DNA of 64,000 nt from Nymphaea colorata. Its lineage: Eukaryota; Streptophyta; Magnoliopsida; Nymphaeales; Nymphaeaceae. The translations under genes and the position numbers were made by a program. Positions within the stretch are counted from its first letter, which is position 1. Each line of letters begins with the position of its first letter. Under the pieces are notes generated by a model. It worked only from the letters and a program-made list of their open reading frames with translations, was not told where the DNA came from and searched no databases. Positions 1-12,600 of the stretch are shown in pieces. Where the stretch lies: assembly GCF_008831285.2 (NCBI RefSeq), contig NC_045142.1:8592713-8656712 (forward strand). The letters are read 5' to 3'.

Positions 1-2714
1 CATGTGAACACAGGGCTTGAACCTTCCAGAAATTTTTATCCTGGATCCACTCATCTGCAAGGCAGTATAACAAAAATAAGGATTTCACGTATAAAAAATT
101 CTGAGCCAACCTAGAATTATTCTGTGAACTTCGAACATCCATGTGGATAACCACTAGATCATCTGGCTGTTGAAAAGCTTCTGAAATTGCATTTAAACAT
201 TAGACAGGATCCAAGCATCACAATTCATCTAAACAAATAACGGTAGACAGGCTAACTAGATCAACTTCCCACCACAAAAAACAGAAATTATTCATCCTCA
301 TCCTGTCATCCACCAACCTAACCATCTAAGAGTTCCACATCATCAGAGAACAGATAGACTACAACTAGAAGATGCAATACAAAGAGGTTTATGTGTACAT
401 AACGGCTGCATACAAAACTGCAGCTGAAGGGCAGATGTTGCCAATCAAGCTAACCATTTCTACAAACAAAGGAACTACTTATAAGCTATGTGGCCATGAC
501 ACTTTTACCTTTTAAAACATTTACCGGACCTTAATTTGGGAAATTACAAAGAGAAACTTTGATTTTTACCCAATGCTTAGAAGTTAGAACACTAGAAAGC
601 CAAAAGGCATGTCAGGAACTTCCACCTATGCGATATTACTTGTTGGTGGATGCTTTGATTCTATCCTAAAATAGTGGCTTGTTGAACAAACTTCCCTCAT
701 CCTATTTTGGTATTTATGTGTATAAAACACACAAAAGGAAAAAGTGACCACAATATATGTGATGTTTATATAGTAAATATCGAACATAAAACATCAATAT
801 GTATTCATGTAAGTTGGTATTTTGAGATAACATATGACTGCCTTCTTTTAATACTGGTCTAAATCTGCTCATTAATTCAATCAACAATCATATTCCTTGG
901 AACTGATATAGCTAGGTTTATACTTATTGACAGCACACACACACACAATCTTCTCTCTCTAGATGCCAAGTAATATGTATTTTCTATGAGGCAAAAGATA
1001 CTCCATCAGTTGGTACTGCCTACGCAAGTGCAAAATAACTAGGTGACAGCTACAGAAATTCACAAGGCTAAAGTAGCAAAGCATAATTTCTTCATAGTAT
1101 GCAAACACCATTCTAAGAAGAAATAAGGGTTCACAGAGTGGATGCCTTAGTGCAAGGAAAGGCAAAAAATGGATCAGTACAATGCAGAGTGAATTACTTC
1201 CACTTCATTAATAAATTATCATACTGAGGATAAACTTCTTATGTAAAATATTTGAAGCAAATTTAGAAAGAATGCTATGCCACATGGACACAACAGGAAA
1301 GGTGCCACACCCATGTCAACACAGCTAGACATGGCCATGGGTACAGGATATGGTAGACTCACATTTTGTAATTTTGATATATTTTGGTTAGAACTGATAT
1401 GGCACCTACTAGCACCCATGGGATAGAACTGCTATAGCTGAGAACTAAGTTCTCACTTTTTGTTTTGAAAAAATGAAAAACCTTTTCCATTAGTTTCTTG
1501 TTTTTTCTTTTTTCATTAGTAAGAAGCTCCAAGACACAGGCCTTTTTAATAGGAAGAATAGAACAATTTCGCTTGGTCGTTAAGATGCCTAGCATGGTAG
1601 TAACAAACTCAGATGAACATGAGTGTGTGTCCATTTGACATAAACACCTCTCAATTTGACAACTAAAAGTCCAGAACCACATCATATAGCTCTGATTGTA
1701 ATTATTTTCAGTTATACGAAAAATTATTATTCCATTGACTAAACAGCTGAAGGATTTTAGTTGATGTTAATTGTAACTATTTTCATTTTTATCAGTTTTT
1801 TTAATGCCAAACAACTTTTTTTCATTTTCTATTTTTTATTTGTTGCAAATCTACTTATCTTTTGATGTTTGTGTTATTAGTTTCTCACTTATTTTATTTT
1901 CTTCCTGTTTTTAGTTTTTTTTAATTTTTAAAAATTTACCATATTTTTCCCATTTTTTTCAAGTTCACCGTATTATACCCAAGAAAAACCTAGGCATTTA
2001 AAACTCCGAGACGTTATTTGTAACTATGGTTTGTGTTATTAGTTTCTCACTTATCCTAATGATGGTGATAGCATGGTCCATGGAGCTCACTTGGGTTTGT
2101 GCAGAAGCTCAAATTCTGCACAATTGTGAACCAAATGGGGAAAAATTAAAAGCTAACATGATTTTCAATCTTAGACGGCCATAAATTAGTCATGCTTGAC
2201 ATACTAGTTACAACAAAAACTTTTACTTGGTTACAAAGCTCATAAAGAGAGGTGTTATTCCAGAAATGATGACAAGTTTCATAAGTATTAAACAGATATT
2301 CGATGCTCACGTCATATATTGCACCTGAACGATATCTTATGTATGAAGTAAGAAATCCAATAGGAATAATGATAACAGAAGTAAGAGGTCCAATAGAATA
2401 ATGATAACAGAGAAAATCACAAGAAAAATTGGTACCACATAACCTTACAAATCTTGCCAATAAACAACATGATGTAGACCAACTTAACAGCATTTCCTTC
2501 AAAATACCACAGAAAACAAGAAGAATCTACAATTACCATTAAAAACATAACTTACAGGGCAACGTAGATTCACAGGTACTGTATCTGCTACCACTTCCAA
2601 ATCACTGTCACTATCGCCTGCATTCTCTGCACCGCCACCAACACAACGACGAACACGAGCTAGAGCATCTTCAAACCTCTCACCCTCTGACTCCTTTGGA
2701 ATAAGACTAAGAAC
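1..2714 (-). CDS. SIZ1: SIZ1 exons 12-13: acidic linker and start of SP-RING
   Basis: Exon 12 (2714-2556) encodes residues 313-365: a helical [15 protein letters not shown] segment, an acidic run [10 protein letters not shown] and then NLRCP. Exon 13 (54-1 and beyond) encodes [19 protein letters not shown]364, C380 and H382 are SP-RING zinc ligands; the RING-like domain recruits the SUMO-charged E2. The exon continues past the left edge. The intron between (2555-55) has a normal GT donor and TTGCAG acceptor. Confidence 0.92.
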
Positions 2715-4964
2715 CTAGGTATGGTTGAAGGATGCAAGAATGATTATGATGGTAGAAAGCCGAGAAAGGGTTATGACGAAACTCTTATATACCAAATCAC
2801 TTAAAGCATAAAATGCAATTAATGTATTGCATAACATGAAATATGAAAATCAGTGAAATCAATGCACAAAATCTCAACTAGATCAAACAATCTGTCACAT
2901 AGTTAATAGCAACTACCGCACTAATATCAAACAGAAAGAAACATGTAGGGAGACAAGGTCAAGTGGTCAACATGAACAAATAGAACCTGTGTTGTACATA
3001 TCGTATGATACGGGGCTGTATCGTTTACAAAGTACGATATGATACACCCCATGTATCGTAAATAGGGGTGTATCGTGCGTGTATTGTACGATATGTACGA
3101 TACGGGCTGATTTCAAAAAAGGAGGGCTCGAATCCTCGTTTTTGAGTTTTCTTTATAAAAGCCCACCCCTTCATCATTTCTAACCTAGAGATTGTGCCGC
3201 CGTGGAGGAAAATCATCGATTTCTACCATTAAAATCATCGATTAAACCATGGATTTGTGCGTAGGTGACTGATTCCCATTGGGAGGAAAGGGTTTTTTTT
3301 TTTTTTAAATTATGAAGATGAAGAAGAAGAAAAAGAAGATGGAGATGAGGATAACAATGAATATGATGAAGATTATGAATGAGAGTCGAAAGTGCATTCA
3401 CTTTATATGTATTGACATTGAATATTTTCACAATTTCATTATCATCTTGTGATGTAATACATAACATCTAAAACTTGTTTTTTTGATATGGTATCTCATA
3501 CATGACTTATGAAGCTATCGTCATGAAATTATGATATACGTTATGTAATTGTTGACTTGTTGTGCTTTCTAGATTGATATTGTTATGAATGTTGATGTTT
3601 ACGAATGATGAACCGTAACTTTATAGCAATAATAAGTCTATCATTCTGTAAAACATGTTTTTTTATGAAGAACATATTATTCTTGATTTTTACTGATTTT
3701 TTATAAACTTTTTGAAATTTTCCTATTTTTTCTGATTTATTATAAAAAAAAAGATACGGTGACGATACGTTACGATATTTTATGATACGGTGTATCTTAA
3801 AGCCAGACCGATACGGCTTACGATACGCTTTTTACAACATTGAATAGCACATTAACTGAATGTCATGATTTGTGAACAAGAATTTCATTTACATAGACAC
3901 AAAGAACCATACAACCATCATGTATCAGGATCTTCAGACCTAAAATATCATGATTGATAATTACTCTAATTGTGTAATGATTAAACTTCATTATGGATTC
4001 TACCCACATCTCCTATAAGCCATATGTGTCCACAATATTTGCTTCTATAGGCCAGATATGCTGAATCAAATGACAGAACATAAACCTTAAGTTAACAGTC
4101 CAAGTTATACTCTTACATTGTATTAGTTATTTCATGTCTCATTAAGAAATAACAGGCCCCTCTTCCAGTACACTGACCATCAGGTTAAACTGGTAGTCTC
4201 TTTGCCACAACAAGCTAAAGCAGAAACTTTAGTCCGAAGCACATCCACACAATGTTGTAAAAAGTGTATCGTAAGCCATATTGGTCTGGCTTTAAGATAC
4301 GTTGTATCGTAGAATATCGTAACATATCGTAACTGTATCGTATGTTAAAAAAAATAATCAGAAAAAATTCCAAATAAATCATAAAAAAACAAGTAAAAAT
4401 CAAGAATAATATGTCCTTCATAAAAAACACGTTTTATAGAATGATAAACTTATTATTGCTATAAAGTTACAATACGCAATTTATCCCAAAAAAGCAAAAA
4501 TGACCTCCATGGTCCTCAATAACGAGTTTAGGAGAGGTGCGGCACATTCTGTGAAGGTAATGCAATCTATATGAATAGGTTAAACATAATCAACAATGGA
4601 AACTTACAATTTATGACATGTATATACCCACACCCCAACCTTATATGAAGGTGTGAAGCCATGTTGAAGTGTTTTATGCGCCGATGCCCTTAATGGCATG
4701 CACTTCATGCATTGAAGTGCATGCACATGTCTTTTCTTGCGAGGAAAACATTAAAAATAGGTCAGCTAAAGAAATGGGGAAACCATTTTTTTTTAAAAAA
4801 AATGTGAAAATGAAAGAAAAACATGGAAAACAACACTTCTTTCTATTTCTTTGTGTTTTTTTCTCGTTTTCTTACATTTTTTAGTTACCATATTTTTTTT
4901 TTTACATTTTTCACATGTTATTTTTAGGATCTGCCCTTTTTTAACTTTTCTAAAAAAATAGTTG

Positions 4965-4998
<34 letters not shown>

Positions 4999-5559
4999 GC
5001 AGAGAGAGAGAGAGGCCATTACACGCTGGCAGCCACCAACAGAGAGAGAGAGAGATGCTATGTCCAGTGGTGAACAAAGAGATGCTCCATTTGTCAGTGA
5101 AGAGACGATTTGGACACTGAAGAACTTACAAACAAGAAAAGGCTGAAATTTTATTTTTTTATTTTTTAACAAAAAATGAACATCATGCTTGAGGCCAAAC
5201 CACGATATGCCTTGAGGCATTTTTGCTGGAAAATGTGTTGAAGTGTATGCCTCATGCCTCAAGGTGTAATAACATTGATATAGTTTGTATGTCATTCTGA
5301 TTCTATAGATTAGTTGATGGTTGACACAAATTCATTTGTTGAAAGGCGTCAACCTTTGTAAACCATACTATTTGTTAAAGGATCATAAAAATGTGTCCAA
5401 ACATCGTCACGAAGTGCACAGGTTTAGATGTGTGTGCATCAGGGCATAAAGTGCAAATTTAATTGTGAAGCATTCTTTCTAAGTAACTCAGACTCTTCAA
5501 AAGGTTACTGGGTGTGGCAACTGACCATTTGCTTTCATTTTCATTGAATGAATGATAGA

Positions 5560-5612
<53 letters not shown>

Positions 5613-8600
5613 TCGCAAATGTTGTTTGGGTGTTAACAATGAGGCTTTTTACAGGTATTGCGACAGAGTTGTTTTTCTCAGGAAACTCAAAATACAAAAG
5701 CCCTGATGATGACCTAAACAAAGACAAAGGCCATTGAAATTAACATCAACTTCGTCTGTTATTCCATATGCCATTATAGGCATAGTTGCCTTAAATGGCA
5801 CTTATTTATCATACCAATTAAATACGACTGCTTTGAGAACTAACCAGCTAATTAAGCTGAAGGCGTTGCTAGAAAAAAAAGAAAAAGAAAAAGGAGAAGC
5901 GAAACAGAAGAACATACAGGAGACAGCAAGATATACACAAGAAAGTTACCTGTAAAACAGTGCGCCTCCTTACAAGTCTGACCCCAAAACAGAATACCCG
6001 AGAATCACCAGCTGATAACGATATTCTATTTATTCCTTCTCGACTCCATTGAGTTATCTACCAAAAAAGAACAACACGAACAAAAGAGACGATTGTACAA
6101 AGGGTACCATAGTATTAAAGAAAATGCCTCCATTTGAAACTTGAAACCAATAAAAGAAAATGACAGCAGCTCAGGAACAAAGCTGCGTGCAGACTTACAA
6201 CAGGACCATCGTCACGGCCATTAATTCCCAGTAATTGAGAGCCTGGCCTAGTGGTTGTACGAACTGTGGCTCCTACATATTGTGCAGAACAGAAAAGCAA
6301 TTGTCAACTACATAAATAACTAAAGTTTATAATTCTCTTAACTGATTATCATATATTTAGTCAAATTTCTTGTAATTTTCTAAGAAACAAAAAACATAGC
6401 AATTGAACCAATACAGGTCCAAGTACAATACCACAATGGATAAGGAGCAACCTTCAAAAGTTAGAGACTGGTAAAACCAGGGTCACGGCTCAAATGCAAG
6501 AAAGGATTTACAGAGACTAGTTATAGGAAGCAACAATATTCTATGCCCATTTGTTCAATGAGAACTCTTTCTTTTGTGATGCATGAACAATAAAACAAAA
6601 AACCATAATATACAGCTCCTAAATCAGAATTATAAAGTATCGAACTGTTCATGTCAAGATCATGTTGGTAGCACAAAATGCACTACCAATTATTGGTAAA
6701 CCCCTAGATGGCTTTTGTGCAGAATTTTGACAAGGGTAAGGATTGGATACCAATGGCCATCTCAGACCACAATATTCACCATTTGAGAATGTTGAAAAAT
6801 CATATGTAGTAAGGACTTCATGACACCTACTTTAAAGTAGGAAAATGGATGGTTTTGCCCCAACAAAAATAGCCCTAATGGAGACCTCCACAAGTGCTTT
6901 CACATTACGCCAAGAAAGAAAATGGTTGTTCACTTCAATTACTGTAGTCTTAGGAATTGGAGTTTCCACAGGATTGGGTTGGTGTTCCTGTACCTATGAA
7001 AAGGATGACAGAAAAGAGGTTCACCTCCCATTCTTGCTTCCCTTTGGTTCAAGCACTAAGCGGTATAATTATGAAATTTTCTTCTTTCGTAGTTCAACGG
7101 CAGATGGAGTGGGCAGATGAGTTGGTTCGGGTTGTATCTGCAGAAAGACTGCTAATTTTTTTGGAGGTAGAGGCCTATGTGGCACTATTTGTACTAGATG
7201 TCGGCTACAAACACTAGAATTGCACATAGGAACATGGCAGTTCCATATCTATTCCCTTCCTACAGGAACAAAAAGAGAACGAGGGAACGAAGGGCTGTCC
7301 TTAGCACAGGCATCCAATTTGCTCCATATGACAAGCATGTGTAAGGTTTTGCACATGTGTCAAATTAAACTACATGTTCCATCACTTGTGCAGGCCTCCA
7401 TTAATTTGTTTGAGCTCTGGTCTTGAAACCATACCACCTAGGCAGCGTGCTTCCCATATTAGCTAGGCCAAGATTGCATAGACCAACAGCAAACATTCAT
7501 TTTTTACACATGGACTACTAGGTATTCCAATCCAACCCTGATATACCAGCCATTACAGTAAAAGTAACCGTCACTTTTACATGTACACACTGTAGGAAAG
7601 ACGATGGATGGGAAGAGAAAAAGAGAGGAAAGGAAAAGAGAGAGACAAAGAGACAGAGATAGAGAGTCATTCTATTTCATCTCAAACCCTTGCTTTATAT
7701 TATAGACACAGTTATCATCAACATGTTTTAAATAGCGATGTTTTGTGACAAAGCTGAAAATCTCGAGAAAATTTTCTCAATCTTTTGAGAAAAGAAAACA
7801 AAAACATAAAAAATAATTAGACTGATAAAAATTATGTTTTAATAATGATAGAAACAAAGGTAAATAATTTAACTTAAGTTTTAAAATTTTAAACAAAAAT
7901 AACGTAAAAATTTAAAAACATGATAAAACGCGATGAAAACACAATAAAAATGCAACAATTTAATTTTTTAAAGTTCTTTTAAAAAAACACGTCTTTTTTG
8001 TCTACATTGTCTTTAATGTTTTTATCACGTTTTTTTTTAAAAAGACGACTTCCTATGCTTTATATAAGGATTAATTAAAACTTAAAAACAATAATTACCC
8101 TAAGGGGCCCACTATTACAAAGACAAGACTAGAACTTGAACAAGAGCCAACTGCATATTAGCCCGCCATAATAACTTACTTTAGTAACACTCCCCTTCAA
8201 GCTGGAGCATAAATATCAGTTGTGCTCAGCTTGTTGCAACACCTTGAGGAACTTGAACTTGTAAGAGGCTTAGCAACTATGTAACACAGGTACTGCTCCG
8301 ACTACATCGTACCGATATGAGATATCGGTACGGGTGCGGCGTCGGGTATACCGTTGACCACACCTGATAAGGTCAACGTACTCAGGTTGAGTCCGACCAT
8401 TTTCGGACTCAGTCAAAGTTGACCGTGTCCAAAATTGTCCGCTTTCAATTTTTAACGTGTTTTACATTGTAACGTTTTTTTACATTTTTCACGTTAAAAA
8501 TATCGAAACCCATCAAAATCTTTCATTGACGGTTCTTCTTCACTTTGTCTTCTTCGACTTCACCGATAGAGACCTACGACGAGAGGTCAACAGCGAGCAG

Positions 8601-9508
8601 AGAACGGCGATTCAACTCGACGGTTCTGCTTCTTCCTCTTCGGCGAGCTTTTTCTTTTGGTTTTGCTTGGTTTTTAGGGTTCTGTGAAGATCGAGCTCTT
8701 TCTTCGTTTTTTGTTCTTCCGTTTTCTCATATGTGCCTTTCTAATCATTCTTGACCGCTTGATCGAACTCTGTTCTTTCGTTCTTCCATTAATGCATAAG
8801 ACTGCATATTTTGTGGTTGTTGTTGTGTTAATGAAAATGGTGTAAGCGAGAGTCAAGCCGCAGACAGTTCACCTCTGGCAAGTGGGAAACCCAAGCAGCC
8901 GAAGACGGTTCACTGTGTTAAGTTTGTTCTTGTCCTCCAATCTTCTGTTTTACCTAGGACTTGTTGGAGGATCGAACTCAATTCAATCCCAGATTACGTT
9001 TTTCTTCATCTTCTTTCTTTTGTTAAGACAATGTAGGGAACTAATTCATCATTGTGTTAGAAGACTTCCTTTCTTTGAGTCGCAGTAAAGGGACTGACAG
9101 TAAATTTGTGAGCTAAGCTAAACTGGATGTGAAGGATAGAAAGTAAAATTAGATGACTAATTGATGATGGTCTCAGATTGACTTTTCCGGTTTTCCCCTT
9201 CCTCCTTTTACCTAGCTGCTTTTCGTTTTTCAATTTTCTCAATCGAAAATTGTTCAAAGTTGCTTGTCATGAGCAAGAGTGACGAAGGTTTGTGAGCTCT
9301 TTCTTCCAATAACACGATTTCCATCTGTTTGGTAGACCCTCTGTTTTTTGTGTTTTTCTTCCATGTGGCTTGCACTGTTTTCTGGTAGATCATCTGATTT
9401 TTTTTTATGTGCTTGAGTTGTTGATATACATCTTCAGTTATCGCCTTATCGGTTATAGTTTTTTGCTTTTCAGATATAGCTTTTTTTATGCATATGTTAT
9501 TCTGTTTG

Positions 9509-9606
<98 letters not shown>

Positions 9607-12600
9607 AAAAATTACAAACAGAATAACTGCGCCCAAGTTATTTGAAAACGGTCCGCACCCGTACTGGTACCTATGTGACATAGCTTAGCAAAGATATTTG
9701 CCAGTTGTTCTTTGTGGCCTAACTGCGCCATGTCATATATGCGGTGACAGTTATCTTCGATATGCTATGCCCTTTCATGAAACACAAGATTATTTGTTAT
9801 ACATATGGCTACTTTCTTATCACACATTGCAAGTGTAGTGAGGTTGCTTTATTCATGAATTTGGCTTATCTTACCCATTTGTCAAAATTATCATTCTTGG
9901 GACAGTGAAATCTTTTTCCAGCACTTTCTGAATTTTTTTTTGGGAAAAAGATCGATAAAATCTCAAAAAATTGAAAACCTAAAAATTTTAAAATTAGGTA
10001 AAATAAAACAAATGAGACACTAATAAAAAGACATAAAAAATAGATAAAGTGATAAAAATAATGTTTTAATGACGATAAAAAATTAATTTATTAATTTATT
10101 TCAGTTAAATTTTGGTTTTTCATAATTTATTATTCTTACTAAATTAATTTAGTTGTTTCCTTAATAGATTTCCTTTCCCACTTTCGTTAAGATCCCTCAT
10201 CTTAGAGAACCCTCAAAACTACTCCATAGGATTTCAATCTTTCTCTCTCTCTCTCTCACAAATAAGTGCATGCAATGGACTGCATTCAAGAACTTCATGT
10301 AAAAACTCTTAACCACACATACAGCAGCCACTATGTTATGAAGTCATTATTCTATTTATGAGAATCGCTGTCTCTATTAGATGCATACTCTCAGCCCAAA
10401 ACTTGCAGGAAGCATATGTTGATATAAATTTAATTATTCTTTGACATGGAAACAGCTCAAGATCCCCTTTGAGATGGCAATTAACAGGTTGAGATGGTCT
10501 ACAAAAAATTATGTGCCAAGCATTTAGCATGATACAGCTAATCTTGATTGTTTGATTGCAGGGATTCTTCAGCCTTTTATGTACAGCATTTCCAACTGAA
10601 GACTTGGATGTTTATGGGTGTGAAATTTGTGAATTTTCTTGGACATGATCCTATCGTTGAGGCAATACACTGTCATCCTTTTCCCTCTTTTTGTAATTGG
10701 AGCAACCATTTCAACCTAATCTGTTTACCTGTCAAAAATAGGTCATAGATATTTTTCTGTATAGCAACTCCCACCAAGATGCTTATGGGTCTGAAATTTG
10801 TGGGTTTCCTTGGTAATCTCACAACGTTATAATTGAGGCTAAGAGCTGCCACTCTTTCTGTTTTTTGGTCACCTATTACACCATATCCTGTTGAATTGTC
10901 ATAAACAGGTTAATTAATGTTTCATTTTCAGTATGGAACCTTTTTGATGTTTTGAGAATATTTCATTCTTAACAATTTTTTTTCATGAATTTATTGATCA
11001 CCCTTGTTCAAGGGTCCTGCCAATTTAGTAGAATCAAATCTACTGCATTGCCAGCGAAAGTGATTCTGTGTGGCTTACTGTAATTTTGGCCCCTTAATTT
11101 ATTTCTCTACAAAACTGGTCCATTAAATGGGCATACGAAAATCATGTTCCAAGCTGCTAAAATTTCTCACAATCATGGTGAGCATTCATTAATTTCATAT
11201 CTACGGGCTCTAAACTACCGAGGAGAAACAAAAAGAACTTTAGAAGAAGGTATCAGTGTGTGGCTGAACTTTATTTCTACCCCAATGTTTGAAAGGGTTA
11301 TGAATTTTCTGGTCTTTTACTATCATAGTTCATATCCCTTTTAAACACCAACAAGAACATAATTTTTTAGAACATTTTTAAAGTGCAATACAAGCCCCTT
11401 TGAAAGCTCATACAGTAAAAGCCAAAAGGATGTACGTTGCAAAAAAAAAGGAAAAAAAAGGTGAAATTATCATGAAAGATTCAAAAACGCCATTTCCTTT
11501 TGAAATATTGCGACTTTTTCATTTTTACTTATCTACGGGCTCCAAACTACCGAAGAGAAACAAAAAGAACTTTAGAAGAAGGTATCAGTGTGTGGCTGAA
11601 CTTTATTTCTACCCCAATGCTTGAAAGGGTTGTGAATTTTCTGGTCTTACCATCACACCAAAAAGAACATTTTTTAGAACAGTTTTAAAGTGCAATACAT
11701 GCCCCTTTGAAAACTCATACAGTAAAAGCCAAAAGGATGTACGTTGCCCAAAAAAAAAGGTGAAATTATCATGATAGATTCAAAAATGCCATTTCCTTTT
11801 GAAATATTGCGACTTTTTCATTTTTACTTGTTTTCTATATTTCACACAATATTTTCCAAAAAAACAGCAACATTTGTGATAATGTTCTTAAATTACACTT
11901 CAAGTGGTTTCTGTCTAAATTTGTACTGAATCTTCCTAGGTGGAAAAATAAATGTCTCAAGAAGGGTATCCAAGTACATTTGTTCAAAATCAAACGGTTA
12001 AGGTTTATTACAATTCATGAAAAAAAAAAAGTGGTGGTTTCCTTTGTAGGAGATAAAAAAATCACGATGTTGTTACAGGAGGAAGTCATCGACACTTCAA
12101 TCTATCATTATTCTATATGTTCAAGTATTTGAAGTACTTTCACTTCTTTTGACAATGTTTAGTGAAAATATCTAGGTTACACAATGCAGATATGTTTTAT
12201 TTTTGTAGATTTAATGGTTTATGCAATTCTTGGTCATTTGAATGGGAAATTGTCGGCTAAATTTTGTAGTTAGTCAGTTATCAATAAAATATGTTGTTTA
12301 TTGCTGCTTCTTTTTTTACCAATTTTTTATTTTGTTAAGAAGATATTGTAGAACAAATTTATAATCTTTATGATGCTTTGCCTGACCATGCAATGCATAT
12401 CATATTTTGGGCTCAGCTGGTACAAGTTATGTATACGCATTTCTAATATCAGACAAGGACACACACAATCAACAAATTCAACAATTACTAATCAAAACTA
12501 GGAAATCAATTGTATGCTGGTAGCCTGGCACATTAATGAAAACTTGGTAATGAACATTGAAATAGAATGAGAACCTTATTTATATTAAATACTCTACAAC

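Larger units (their letters stand above)
7590..9935 (-). mobile_element. Copia 4 remnant: RNase H end, polypurine tract and probable 3' LTR
   Basis: On the minus strand, 9692-9850 decodes to a Copia RNase H tail (FHERA, stop, HIED..., EQLANIFAK). The frame resumes on the other side of element I at 8268-8203 with [14 protein letters not shown] and a stop. It is followed by the polypurine tract GAAGGGGAG and an LTR-like TGTTA start at 8189. The LTR may run down to CCTACA at 7590 (right end uncertain). The C-terminal motif matches that of Copia 2, so both belong to one lineage. The rest of the element is missing and one stop is present, so it is dead. It lies in SIZ1 intron 9, same orientation as the gene. 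Confidence 0.75.

Noticed and set aside
4640-5280. A bounded MITE between GAAGGTGTGAAG and CTCAAGGTGTAATAAC
   Set aside because: The two ends do not pair well and no flanking duplication is seen.
6845-7426. Overlapping plus-strand frames between SIZ1 exon 10 and the Copia 4 remnant
   Set aside because: No domain is recognised, frames are short and start without context; treated as intron.
9370-9645. Protein with long Tyr-Ile repeats, and Cys-Val or Thr-His repeats near 5500-5730
   Set aside because: They are translations of AT and TG microsatellites.
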